A stretch of DNA of 64,000 nucleotides from contig JAECYW010000009.1 of NCBI GenBank assembly GCA_023014335.1, positions 1,116,001 through 1,180,000 of the forward strand, in the 5' to 3' direction. Source of the stretch: Galerina marginata. Lineage: Eukaryota > Basidiomycota > Agaricomycetes > Agaricales > Galerinaceae. Shown here one piece after another: positions 11,755 to 23,897 of this stretch; the first letter of the stretch is position 1; every line of letters begins with the position of its first letter. Made by a program: the position numbers and the translations under genes. The notes under the pieces were generated by a model. That model had not been told where the DNA came from and made no database searches. It saw only the letters and a program-made list of their open reading frames with translations.

Positions 11755-14108
11755 ATGGACGGTGAGCTGGATTTCATTTATAAATTAAAGGGACTCACAA
11801 AATAGGCACAAACAAAGGGCTTGGCACCGTTGAGCGGTCCAAAAGTTTGCGACCGTCATTCAAGTTCTTCCCCACCACCCTCAACGACCAACGACAAAAC
11901 GGCCCTCTCATCGCCGACCCAGAGAAGGCGACGGCCGAACCCATAGCCAACATGCTCACTCGAAGGCGAGTATCATGCTTTGGCTTCCTCCGGCGGAACA
12001 GCGGCTACATTTTCATGTTCTGCGTCCTCCTCGTGTTCATGCAGCTGGGTTTCCACAATGGGCGTCGGAACCACCCCAAGTTCGAGCATATGGTCGTCGT
12101 GGAGGACCCTGAAGATAATTGGATGCCAAACCGAGGCAACATCCTGCCATTCGCCGATGACGAGACGAAGAGCGTTATTCGAGAACACCCCATACCAGGA
12201 CTTATGGAGGAGGCAGAGGCAAAATATAGGAAGAAGCTAGGCGGCCAGAGCAAAACACTCAAGGCGGCGGTTGCAGAGTACAGGAGACGATACCGACGCG
12301 CGCCTCCTAAGGGATTCGACGATTGGTGGAAGTTCGCTCAGAAACACGACGTGAAGATGGTAGACGAGTACGACGGGCTCATCGAGGACCTCAAGCCCTT
12401 TTGGGAACTCTCTGGGCAAGAAATCCGACGACGCGCCGCGCAAGTTGGAGAATTACCCTCTATCAACTTAGTGCGGATACGAGACGGCGAAGCGGCCGTC
12501 ATTAACTTAAACCCCGGCTTTCTTGATACTGAAGTCGGCGCACGAGCTCGCGGGTTCAGCACTATGATTACCAAATTTGTACAGCATGTGTGTTTTCAGT
12601 TACTCTCTGGTATCTCTATCTAACACCATTTAAAGCTGCCAGACATGGATTTTCCTATAAACACAAAGGCGGAAGGGCGTGTATTAGTACCCTGGGAACA
12701 CCGTGCATATCCCAATTCCACACTACAGGACTCGTCAAGTGCGTTTTTGGCCTTCGAACCGATATTTATGCTCATTTTACTGCAGAAGGTGTCGAGGCCA
12801 TGCTTGGCGGCCCATTCAGGCCGGACTGGGACGAAGACGGCAACATTTGGGATGCCTGGAGACGAACATGTTCACTCGATAGCTCTGCACGTCGCCTTTT
12901 CTCATCGCTCAGGCCGTCAGCCAGCGCACAGGCACGAAATCGTCTAGGGTCGAAAGAAACCAGCCCTGGCTCTGATTTTGATTTCTCTAAGACGACCGCA
13001 TCCAGCGATGATTACTGCAACACGCCGCATGCCCATTACAACCAGGGCCACTTTTTCACGGATTGGCGCTCAATACCAGTTCTTTATCCAGTCTTCAGCC
13101 CAGCCAAGGCGAAGGGCTTCATGGATATCCGCATTCCCAGCCATTACTACTACGGAAGCACAAAACGGTATACATACGGATGGGATTCCATCAATTTGGA
13201 GCTGGTGGACGTTGATCCGATGGAGGTTCCTTGGGAGGACAAGATTGACAAGATCTTTTGGCGCGGCGCAACAACGGGAGGTGGAAGTCATCCTTTTGGA
13301 TTTGCACCCCAGTACCAACGACATAGATTCCTTCGCATGGCATCCGACACGTCGAACGCGACTCGGGTCGTGACTTTCGCGGACCCACCGACGTCCGGCG
13401 CACATTGGGCTGCAGCTGCTGTGCCAGTGAAAACGCTGAACGAAGAAATAATGGATGCGGCCTTCGTCAAGATTGTTTCACCTGGTAGCTATCCCGGCGG
13501 CCAAGCTGCGCTCGAAGCTGCACATCGGTTCGGTGACACAGTGCCTCTTGGCCGTCATTGGGCATATAAATACCTCATTGACATGGACGGTATGAGCTAC
13601 AGTGGCCGTTTCATGTCTTTCCTCGCCAGCGATAGCGTCCCTATCAAAGCAACGGTGTATGACGAATTCTACACAGATTGGATTCAGCCTTGGTAGGCTT
13701 CTCTGTGCATCAACCCATTTTTTTGTGCTTATCGTTATCTTCGACTTCAAGGGTTCATTTCATCCCCCTCTCCTCGTCGTACAAGGAGATATACAACATC
13801 CACGCATACTTTTCAGGCGCTACCCAAGCAACTCTGGAGATCGCCAACTCAACGTCGGCCATCCTCCCTCCAGAACAGCGGAGATCGGTTGAAGGCGACA
13901 AACGCCTACGGAGGATTGCCCGTGCTGGCAAGCGTTGGAAACAGACAATAGGACGGACTGTAGATATGGAAGGTAAGATTTGGTCTTGTCGTATACCCAG
14001 TTTTAGTGGCTGATACATATGCTCTACCCAGCTTATGTATATAGACTTTGCCTGGAGTGGGCACGATTATGGGCGGACGATCGAGACTCGATGAACTTCA
14101 CCTCTTGA
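11755..14108 (+). CDS. CAP10-domain glycosyltransferase, family GT90
   Basis: Type II Golgi membrane glycosyltransferase of the CAP10/GT90 family (PF05686), which includes Cryptococcus Cap10 and the xylosyltransferase Cxt1. Exons: 11755-11761, 11806-12587, 12636-12738, 12786-13692, 13752-13972, 14032-14108, giving 698 aa in frame. The first coding exon is only seven bases (ATGGACG) and splices into GTNKGLGTVERSKS. Residues about 60-85 hold one membrane segment (GYIFMFCVLLVFMQLGFH) after an Arg-rich cytoplasmic tail. The catalytic region holds DYCNTPHAHYNQGHFF, KIDKIFWRGATTGGG, YKYLIDMDGMSYSGRF, DWIQPWVHFIPLSSSYKEIY and a C-terminal RLCLEWARLWADDRD. The FWRG and DMDG blocks fit the nucleotide-sugar site of the family. 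The acceptor and sugar are not predictable. It is likely a cell-wall or glycan-modifying enzyme. Confidence 0.9.
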
Positions 14109-15043
14109 ACATTGCAAGTACCACCACAGTAGAATAATTATCCGGCACCACCTTTCATTTATCTTTTGCACTGGTAGCATACTATAGTGCCAGATACTCC
14201 TCTTCCTCTCGTTTTATTTGCAATTCTCCGAGGGTATCACAGCCTTTATTTTCTGCATCTACCCTTTCATTTTCCATCTTTTTTGGCCGGTGTCTTTTAT
14301 CATGTGTATAACCATCGTAACATCCATGTTAGTTATAGTAATAGAGTAACATTATTTATTCTACCTGCGTAGACGACAGCAGCTTAATGCCTAGATTCAG
14401 CTTTCTTTCTTTGCGTTTTGCTAGAACTTGCGACTGCATACTCTAGGCTTAGAAAGTGAGTCCCGACTTTTTCGTGGTTGTTGGTACCGATTGGATTTGA
14501 ATGCCATTTTTCAGTTACTTCACAATAGAACCCACCGTTGTCTCATGTATGCTGGGCGTCAATGTCAGGACCAAGTCAGGCGACCTCTTTCAATCGCAAC
14601 TGCGGCTGGCACAACTGTCGAGAATGACATTTGTTCCATTCTGCGGCCATTGTGAGCTGCTCGTTATTTCCTTCCCGTTCACGCGTTCACGACTAACAAT
14701 AGCAGACGAATATTCCTTCTTTCAGATCGATGCAGGTTTTCCCAGATGCCTGGCTCTGCCTAGATTTTACAGATAGGCTAAAACCGACCTTTATCGATTT
14801 CTTCAAAACACGTTGCAGGGTGCGTGCCTCTTCTTTCCCCGGATGCTTACTTCTTCCGATAGGAAGATGCTTTCATGGATCATGGATTATAGATTGCACC
14901 TTTGAAAAGACTTTGCCTGCCGTCATCGCGTTTGCTAGTACAAAAGCGCCGCTGGAAGTGATTTGGTCGTGTATCCTTTTCTGCTGCTCAAGGAGGACCA
15001 TCTCACCAAGCCCTTTCCGACTAATCCAAAACCTCTAACAACA
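14109..15043. other. Spacer upstream of the dioxygenase-fold gene
   Basis: 935 bp, T- and C-rich in places, such as CTTTCTTTCTTTGCG near 14402-14416 and the CT-rich run before 15043. It is probably 3' UTR of the GT90 gene plus the promoter and 5' UTR of the next gene. No supported ORF. Confidence 0.45.
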
Positions 15044-16771
15044 ATGTACGCTCCAGCACCCCGTATGCCAATCAGCCGGAGCTCGTCGCCTGTCCCGGGC
15101 AGTGGACAGTATTACGGCCAGCCTCCCATCGGTCGGCCCATCAGCAGAGGTCCATCTCCCGTTCCGCCTGGCGTTACAGCTGGGCAGAACTACTATACCT
15201 ACAGTTCTCCTTCGATCGGCAGGCCGATTAGCAGAGGCCCATCACCTGCTCCTGGAGTCGGTCGTCCCACTGGGTTCCAGGTTGAAAAGAGGGCCAAGTC
15301 GCCGAACCCATATGGTCGACCCCCCACTGCCCAGCCGGAGCCTGCAGTGTATAGGGACGAGATGATGTATCGCGAGCACGTCTCAAATCTTATCGGAGCC
15401 AAGGATCGCCAGATCGCGGTTAGTGGACGCATCCCGGTGGATCCTGCTCAACTTTCCCTGTTTTTCCGAGCCAAGGTGATTGTTGCATCTGCAACTTTCT
15501 AAGACCTGCTAGCTCATTGAATTTCATCGTGCACAGACAGGTATCACGTACTCTCTCGATTTCCCAGTCGATCTAAGCTATACCACACCTCCGGCCTTTG
15601 ATGTGCTCGTCGCGGCCTGCAGGCCGAGACCCCGCCAGATGTCGGACTACGACGGCTATGGCGACCGAGAAGCCCTTTCCTATCCACCAAATCTTCCTCT
15701 CACAGCTTCTTTGGAAGTTGCCAACTACCCTATCTTGGACGCCGTTCGCAGTGCATTATTCCCCGTTCTTCCTGCTGGACAATACCTTACAGCAGTGAGA
15801 GATGGCTTGGATGTGGTAGAACATGGCAGCTACATTTCGACCCATTCTCCCGCCCAGTTGCGCAAGGACCAGAGGGCCGCCACGATCCTAGTCACTCTAC
15901 CAGTTCGTTACCGTGGTGGTGTCATGGTCATCAGCGACGCCGAAGGAAGGGAAGAGAAGTTCCAAGGCTCTGGTGGAAAGAGCGGCGAAATCGACTGGAT
16001 GGCATTCCGCTCTGACTGTGCCTATGCTGTCGAACCCGTGCAAAATGGTTGCTTGATGACGATCTCCTACGGAGTATACGTCAAGGCATTTGGCCCCTCC
16101 AGTCCTGCTGCGGATACCTTAATTACGCCTACGGACAGCTTCTTCGACCTCCTTTCGCCTATCTTGAACATGTCGCGCGGACGAAGTGTCGCATTCCATT
16201 TGAATTACGACTACAATATAAACCCGGCCGAGGTCCTGGCTAATGCTATTGTTCCTCAGGTCTGTATGGTTCAAAGTTGCCTGATTAGCCATTCCTGACG
16301 CCATTTGATTTTTAGCTCAAAGGTGCCGATGCCCTCCTGTACGACGCCTTCAAGTTCCATAAACTCACTCCAGAACTGCATTGGACGGCTGGCGGTTTCA
16401 TCTGGCCGGCAGACCACAATCTCGAGTTCTTCGGAGAAGACATCAACCGTGGCAACAACCCAATCAAGAACAGTCCGAATCTGGGACGGACGCCATTCGG
16501 CAGCATCAATGGTCCAAGGGGAACCGTCCCGCCTGTACGAGGAGCATTTGGCGGCTACCCTGATCCCAACTCGAACGAGGAAGAGGTGGACGCCATCCGA
16601 TCGAGGGTGCAAGCCAGCGGCGGAGTGTCTCTGGCCGAGGCCAACATTACTTTGTTGACAGATTACAAGAACCCCGCACCCAGTGTCGGACGCGAACGTG
16701 TTTATTTCGTTTCGAATGGCGAATTGGAGAAACTTGTAGTCAATATTTTGCTCGTTGTTTACATTCCTTGA
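15044..16771 (+). CDS. 2OG-Fe(II) dioxygenase-fold protein with degenerate active site
   Basis: Exons 15044-15475, 15537-16259 and 16316-16771 join in frame to 536 aa. Residues 1-110 are Pro/Ser-rich with repeats of the type GRPISRGPSPVPPG. The centre (residues about 150-320) resembles the jelly-roll domain of fungal prolyl-4-hydroxylase-like oxygenases: LPAGQYLTAVRDGLDVVEHG, TILVTLPVRYRGGVMVISD, then DWMAFRSDCAYAVEPVQNG and a short MTISY strand. In active relatives I expect HxD in the STHSPAQ stretch, a His in the SDCxHxV stretch, and an Arg that binds 2-oxoglutarate after the next Gly. Here these read HSP, SDCAYAV and GCLMTISY, so metal and cosubstrate ligands seem missing. The C-terminal 200 residues contain HWTAGGFIWPADHNLEFFGE and no known domain. 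Likely a pseudo-enzyme or binding protein; the family call is moderate. Confidence 0.7.
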
Positions 16772-16927
16772 ACATTGACCATTATTTCCTCAAAATCCCT
16801 CAACTTGCTGCGCTTCACATCCTGTAACAACATCCTCAGCTTCCACCTACTTGTACAGTAGTTTAAAATCATACCTTGTACCTTGTCGTATCAGATAAAA
16901 CGACCGTTGCTGCATCCAACCTGAAAC

Positions 16928-18796
16928 CTAGTCATAATCGCTGCTATGATTAAAACTTGGCTCTTGCTCCAACTTGATTAACTCTCCGTTGTCCTTCAAC
17001 ATAAGCTTGACTGGACGGCAATTCCACCACGACAGCTCCCGTAGCAGAGGACAGGCTTGAAGAATTTCACGTGCAACTGACAACGTACCCGGCGAGGACA
17101 GTTCGAGTGCTTTGTCCAAAGGCCAAAGACAACACCCGATGCAGGATAATAGCTTCGTCCATCCAGATAAATATGGTAAAAGCTGAGTGTGCATATCGTT
17201 AGACTAAAAAAGTCTTCCTGGTCAGTACCTAGGTGGAATGGAAAGGTGAACGGAATGCTGACCTGGGTCCTCATGAAATTTCCTTCAAATGTGATATGTT
17301 GGAGAGTCGGAGTGGATTTGACCAGTTTGTCCAACTGTCTGAGGTCCATTACATTTCGTACGACAAGTTTGTTCAGGTCGGGCATCCCAAAGAGAAGGTT
17401 GGGAAAATCTCGTCCATGTAATGGCCCGTCTTCGATATCGGTGAAACTTTCGGAAGACGAACCCCAAACATCGTCCAGGGAGGAAACAATGTTGTCATCA
17501 TCATCCGCGTACCAATCATGAGGTTCGAGATGGGCGATAGATTGGAGGGAGCAAGGTCGTCGCATGGCTCGTAATATTGGGCGGATGGCCCCGGATGGAA
17601 GGCTGAGGTGCTCAAGTCTTGGGAGGATATCCTGGATGCAGCTCTCGTATGATTCCAAGTTAAAGGGGACGTCAGGAAGATTGTCCATGATGAGAGACAA
17701 ACATGCTGACAGTACTCTGAGATTTGGGTGTAGTCTCAGGAAGTTTGCCATTGGGCCGTCGTCGATAAGAATGTCTTCCAGTTTAAGGGAAGTAAGCTGG
17801 GGCCAATGAGCATTGGATATGATAGGAGTGATATTCGTGAACGGGTTTCCGTCTAGATTATGATAAAAATCCCGGTCCATGATGGCTAACGAAAGGCTCT
17901 GTGAACTACATTAGTTCGCGAGATCATGAAAGGCCGTTTAAAACTATTACCTCGAGATTAGGGCAGCGACTAAGAAGGTCTTGGAGACGCTCTATTTTGA
18001 CTCTTCCAGGAATAAGGTCTTCGTTGTCGTCGTCATCGTCAAACCCTCGAGTACCTTCAAATTCATCGTCAGGAGAATAATATATTCTCAAATTGAGATG
18101 TGTGAGATTCCTAAGAGTGAAAATCTGGCAGTATCATTAGCAAACATCCGGCGTGTCGAGAATCAACTAACTTACGGTGCTGTTAAAAATCGGCCGCGAT
18201 TCAGGGAAAAGGGCCTTCCCAAAGTCTACCACCTCGAGTATCTTTACTTGAGTATAATCACGGAGCACTGTCCATATATCCTCTCTATACACCGGCGGTA
18301 TTCCTTCTTCCTCTGAGTAGTGAAACACCTCTTCGCCTTGATTGATAAAGGGCATCCAGCGATCCCAGGTAAAGCTATCAAGATTAACCATTTTCTGAAG
18401 AGCTCGTACCAAAAGACGCTCGGAATGCTCGGCTTTTTTTCGTCCATACTTCGATGGTCTGGGATTGAGGACGACCTGCCCCGAGGGTCCACCAAGCTGG
18501 ACAGAGTTGCCTTCCGGTATCCTCTCCTCTTGACTCAAAGGGTGATTTCGTGGATTAGTGTCCTCTCCCTGGATCACAAGTTCGCGCACCCTTGAGGCCT
18601 GCAAAGGTTTAGAAATTAAGTGCTCCCAGACGGCATCGTTATTGAGCTTGCATCGAATCGACCTATAGATCAACTCGGGTTCTGCTAAAGTCAAAAGCTC
18701 TTTATTGGCAAGACCGACAGCCAGAAGGTCACTCGGAGATGACACAAACGATAGGAGGTGCGTGTAGATATCGGCATTGAGCTTGACGTTGGCCAT
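16928..18796 (-). CDS. F-box protein with LRR-like repeats (A)
   Basis: Probable substrate receptor of an SCF ubiquitin ligase. Exons 18796-18176, 18124-17951, 17898-17263 and 17182-16928 give 561 aa in frame. Residues about 7-50 form an F-box-like segment (NADIYTHLLSFVSSPSDLLA... LIYRSIRC). Downstream, repeated leucine-patterned units such as LRNLTHLNLRIYYS, LTSLKLEDILI, LPRLEHLSLP, LNKLVVRNV and LLRELSWWNC indicate irregular LRRs. The last intron (17183-17262) can be read through in frame for about 27 residues, so an unspliced model would have the wrong C-terminus. It lies downstream of the RdRP gene on the same strand. The target is unknown; such genes are numerous and fast-evolving in Agaricomycetes. 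Confidence 0.78.
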
Positions 18797-19334
18797 TTTG
18801 CATTTACGCGTCGTTGAAAAAGTAATCCGTCCTATGGCTGACGGTCTGATATGTGAAAAACTGAAAAAGGCTTTCGGAGCAGCGGCTGGGTCAGCAAGGA
18901 GCTTTTGTTCTTCAAATTTCTCGATTGTTCAGCGACGAACCCGATCATGATTGTCAGTGTCAGTGCTGCGTGTTGGAAAAACAGAAAGTTTGACTCCATG
19001 TGTTCGGCGATAACCGACACTCTCTCCAGCACGCTTACACATTCGTCCACAGAGCATGATAGTACTATCGGTACAGCTGAGCTACTCACAAGAACTCAAG
19101 TTCCAGGTTGTTTCGAAACTGAATGGACAGCCTTAATGGACAGCCTATGAATTTGAAACCCTGAATCCACTAAGCAAGGAACCCCCAGAATTCGATTTGC
19201 CATCCAATTCCAAATTACATTCCAAAAAGAAGCAAAAACCAACATGCCAAATCGTAAACTTGGAATCCGCGGGATTTACCTACGGTCACTTTCGAACTCA
19301 AACGTACGCGTACCATATATGTTTTCCCAAAACT
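18797..19334. other. Spacer between the RdRP 3' end and F-box gene A
   Basis: 538 bp containing only short unsupported ORFs on both strands. It is the 5' flank of F-box gene A and the 3' flank of the RdRP gene. Confidence 0.45.
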
Positions 19335-22300
19335 TTATTGCGAAATCCCCAGGTCCTCCATTTTGTCCAAACAGTTCAAAACCACTCCCAGAGCTATAAT
19401 CCCGAAGCTGTGCGCTCCAAACTCGTTTCGGCGTCGAAGGCCAAGGCTCCAAGCATTCCACGCAAGTTCGAGTGCCTGAATCCAGTCAGAAGGTTCCTTG
19501 GTGTCGGCATCTAGAAGGCGTCCCCGAACATCCTTCACGAGCTCCCTAGAATGGTGTCGCATCCGTTCAGTGCGTTCTCTCCTCCAGCGTACTTGTGAAC
19601 ATTTAGCAAGAATGGTGCCGACGACGATTTCGGTTTCGAGAAGTCTGACTTCGGGGCTGTTTGACAGAGTGTGGGTGCCGCTAATGTATTTCATTTCGTC
19701 TGAGTAATATTGGAAAAGGATCGAGACCTTATTGCGAATGTGAGGTTGGCAGTCATCGTCAATGAAGGCACCGTCTCCGAGATATTTTCCTACGTTTGGC
19801 AAAAGGGCTGTTGATATCGGATCCGAGAGGGTATCCAGAAGGGGTTTTGCAGGGATCGGCGGGGTTTCTTCTATGACTAGTTCCTTGGAACGAAACAGAA
19901 CGCCGAGAGCTCTTGGTGATATGTAGTAATCAGTATTTCGAGGTGATATTACTTCTTCTGAACACCAGTCGGGCCTGCAACGCATCTCTGATACAGGAAG
20001 CTGGTTGGGCTTTATCTTGGGTGGGATGCCTCGTTTTGGATAGTCGACGGCCTGCAATTCTTTATATGAGCCTCATAGTCTGGTAGCAATAAAATCAATA
20101 ATAATTTTGACCTGAGAACAGAATTCTGCGAGTCTGATGCAATCCTTATCCCGCATGCCATCAGTTGAGTTATCTGAGGAACGGGAATTTCAAGTCATCG
20201 CGCATCGTTTAAATTTGCACTTACCAGCTATCACCAGGAGTCTAGTTGACAATAGACCCTAGAAAAAAGCATGAGTAACGGTGGAACGACGGAACAAACT
20301 CCATAAACACATACCAAGATATCTGACTGAAAGTATTCAACTATGAAGTCACACACATCATCTATGGTACAACTTGTTTTCTTAAGCGATTCTGGCACCT
20401 TCTTTTCTTCAGGATCCTTTTTTTCTTCAGAATCGTATGAAGCGGGGTCTTCGATTGTCCGAGGGAGAAGTGGTTCGTGGCAGATAATTGCAAACTGATC
20501 GCTGGAGAAAGGATGTCGTACAAGGATACAGATTCATAAGAGTTGGTATACGCACCCGTCAACATCGCCTCCAGCGAGACATGACGCCAGTGACCGACTC
20601 CCTATGAAAGGATTAGATAAAATTATGTAAACGGTCAGTTAGATTACCCTTAGATGGCAGGACAACGACGTTTTTCAAGTGACTAAATAGGCAGAGTTTG
20701 CCTTCTGGAGGTTTTCCGATGGCACGGACACGTTGGACTAATCAAAAGTTGAGAATGATGGGTTTAGGGTCATCAATAGTGAAATATACCGTCGCCGGGA
20801 TGCGCAACAGGGCTTCTTGAAATGCTAACGCTCCCAGATATCCAGGTAGGCTCTGCGTCGTCTCGGTTCTGTATACACACTGAGGAATCATGGTAGGTTG
20901 ACACCTATCAATTAATTGATAACATTCGCAGAATAGAATGGCCTCACCGTATATTTCTCCCTCCTCGAGACAGTAAACATTGTTGTGCCCAGCCGCTACA
21001 TATGCAGGCCCTTCGTCTGCAACACCGACCAAATGGTAACTTTCAGGAATTGGGATGTTTGCCCTATGTTTGATATCCCTGAGAACGGCCGTCATCATTA
21101 CTTGCCGCACTTCGTGCAGAAAAGGAGAGTCCAGCGCATGAGAGGTCCCGTTAGAAGTAAGGTCCATATTGTACTTGTCTCTAAGACGAAGCAATGTATC
21201 CCGTAGCCGGTACGAAGAGCCAAAGTTGTGAGATGCAAGGAAATCGCAAAATTGGGTGATAGAGTCATGGATGGTCTTTGCGTCGGCAACAGCCTTGTTT
21301 TGTAATGCTACAAAAACATCCTGTCGCACACCCAGGTCTTCAAGGAGCATAACCAAAGGACTGCCACAAGTCGAGCAATAAGAAAACGAGTTACTTTCCG
21401 AGGGATGAACTCGACGAACCGGTTTAAGTAGCAGTTTCTGTGTTTCCCAAAGGCTTGGGCTATTTCAAGAGGTGCCATGCTATCATCCTTCGCATCAAAC
21501 TTTTTCATAGAGGGTCGTAGTCGCATTTCAATTCCTTTCTGATTTATGTCCAGCTGTTCGTCAATAGCCACCATACCCTTATAACCCATAAACCTGATTT
21601 GGTACTGTTCAATTAGGTGTCATTATCGACGCACACCCAAACAAAGCAACGAGTCTTACAGCAGAGGGTTTGATCGCGCCTGGATCGTTCTTGGACTGGG
21701 GTAGCGCTTCCCAGATCCTATCGCCTAACGCCTTGGATATTGTACCAACTCCGTCGGTAAATTGGCCAATATCAGGCATTTCCTCCCATTTTTCTCTTGG
21801 AATGTATACCGAGGTGTCGCTATCTGTGAACGCTTGCCCCAGGCGAGCGGCGTACAGAGAGGCATACGGCTGATTGAGGAGTGGCGTAAAGTCTCCAAGA
21901 GAGTCGCGTATAGAAGCGGCATTGACTTCAACTCTCTGACCTTCGACGAGACGGTAAAAAGGGTTTACAAACCAAAACGAATGCTCGCGTAAGGCAGAAT
22001 TCGAATAGGCTAGAAATTCGAACCGCCGTCCTGCGAGTTCAAACCCATTTTTGAGGGTCTCCCCAACACGATTTTCGAGGAAATCGCTCCCGTCCACTTC
22101 CTTGTCCCAGCGGTATTGCAAACGATCCTCGTCCCGAAATTCGACGCGAATGAAGTGGTCCTCTGAGTTTTCGTACTCTCGAATGACGCTGTTGGACTGA
22201 GAAGGATATGGCCCTTCTAAAATCATCCGCGTAGGCGTGAAGGTGACGTGGTAACAACGAAAGGTATGGCGCGGAGGCGAGAACTTGAATTTTTTGAGGA

Positions 22301-23636
22301 CGCGCTCAAAACAATCCATCGGGCTCTCATTGGTTGGTCGAACCCGTAATGCCTTGTTATAATGCCTCAGAAGGTCACCGACATATGAGGTATCCTTCTG
22401 TAAGCACAGTTTACGGACTCGAGAGAAGAATGGATGAGATGGCTCGTAACCCAGCTGGTCGGGGTTTGTGTGTAGGAGCCCGTTGTGGAGTAGTGATGCC
22501 AATTGAAAGGCAATCGGCCACTTGAATGCAGCTGAAACCCTGCGAAGCTTATGAAGTCGTTTTTCTTGAAAAAACCCGTTTTTCGATGCTTCGATCTGTA
22601 GTCTCGAGCCAGTGAGATTGACGATCATGCTCTTTGAGAGACCAATAATCGAACAAGCTTTGCTAAATTTTTCGCCAACGTCCATTGCGGGGACATTGTA
22701 GAGGACGAGACGAAGCTGTGGGGCATAAGGTGCCACAATGGCATGACCTGGGTGGATTGAACCGACGCGTTCTTTGAATTTCCTATGATCTTCTGACGTT
22801 CCCGTCAACGAACGATGAAACCTGGTTCTTTCCATAACAGGTGGAGTGAGGGTATCGAAACAGATATCTTAGAGGGAGTAAATCCGAATCCAGGGATCAA
22901 CATCAGGTGAGTGCTGTGCTTACAGGGATTGCCATCATAACCAACGCCGATTTTTTCGATACTCGAGATGCCTAGAGAAATCAAGGTTTTGTAAGTACCG
23001 GAACCTTTCAACTCGTCGCCAACCTATTTCAAAACGTTAAATGATTTACTGAAGAGAAAACATAGGTTCTACCTCAATGCGAAATTTTTGACGGTCGTAA
23101 TCAAATTCAAGGGTTCCAACATTGTCGTCACTTCTACAGTCCCACTCCCATTCAACGGAGAATGCACGGGGTGCATTACTGTGCTTGCCTTCAGGTACTT
23201 GGTGGTAAACGCCAAATTGAACTGCGTTGACTCGGAAGCGGATTTCTTCCAAGGCTCGAACATTGCGCTGTCGTTCTTCTTCAAGATCCGGATCCACATA
23301 ACGTGTTTTCAACAAAGTCGAAACCAGCTTAGGTGGAGAAAGAGAATGGTCCTTCCTACTATTGGCAGAGAACTTGATCTTCCTTTTACTAATTGATATA
23401 GGTTGCTTTGAGACATAGTCCAGGAATTTATTGCCGATCTGTGCGGTTGGCAGAGTCAGAAGTCCTAAGCCATTGTGCGCTCCACCCTTCCCACTTTCTT
23501 TCAAGACGACTCGAAAGTTAGTCAGCCTTCCATCCACAATGGCGCCAAAGTCTTCAGCGTGTAGGATAGCAGCAACCTTGCGAGTTACTGTCCAGTTATC
23601 GGTATCAAAAGGAACATTCCAGATGTTAACCTCCAT
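19335..23636 (-). CDS. RNA-dependent RNA polymerase of RNA silencing (QDE-1/RdRP family)
   Basis: Cellular RdRP (PF05183) that makes double-stranded RNA for Dicer in quelling-type silencing. I joined twelve exons: 23636-23073, 23023-22924, 22867-21660, 21604-21420, 21360-20948, 20879-20790, 20737-20648, 20601-20556, 20501-20315, 20258-20225, 20173-20112, 20051-19335. They total 3696 bases, a multiple of three, for 1231 aa. Conserved blocks: YQIRFMGYKGMVAIDEQLD, RLRPSMKKF, NGTSHALDSPFLHEVRQVMM, SRSPVAHPGDVQRVRAIGKP, LCLFSHLKNVVVLPSKGSRS and the catalytic GGDVDGDQFAIICHEPL. The DVDGD aspartates sit across the exon 8/9 junction. The N-terminal third is divergent, as usual. The start is the first ATG; a longer reading would begin at TTG. 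It is divergent from F-box gene B with a 261-bp spacer. All motifs look intact. Confidence 0.95.
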
Positions 23637-23897
23637 GGAAGGACCGAGGGCAAGCAAGCCTTAGCCAGACTGGATAGAGCTCGGTAGTTATCAAAGGGTT
23701 ATCGACATCAATCGATGTCCAGTTATAATTCTGACATGTCACCGATTCACCCATGATTGAGGTGATATTGGACGATTGGGGTACTCATCAGCAAGATAGA
23801 GTTCAAGTTTGCTGCGTAAATTTAGTTGTGTCACAGAGTCACAGCTTACGCATTGCCCTCGGACTCGCCTGTGGACCAGCACCTCGAGCTCGTTCTT
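23637..23897. promoter_or_regulatory. Shared divergent promoter region, RdRP / F-box B
   Basis: The two ATGs (23636 minus, 23898 plus) are 261 bp apart, so both promoters and 5' leaders must lie here or overlap the genes. Part of this spacer (about 23637-23800) is copied at 31850-31965 with the RdRP fragment. No clear TATA box was seen. Confidence 0.5.

Noticed and set aside
12590..12785. Extended ORF start of the GT90 downstream reading (MFSVTLWYLYLTPF...)
   Set aside because: It begins inside an intron and reads through a second one; spliced exons give the family sequence instead.
17183..17262. Read-through C-terminus in F-box A (QVSIPFTFPFHLGTDQ...)
   Set aside because: The GTCAGC...CTCAG pair removes it and joins in frame to an LRR-like end.
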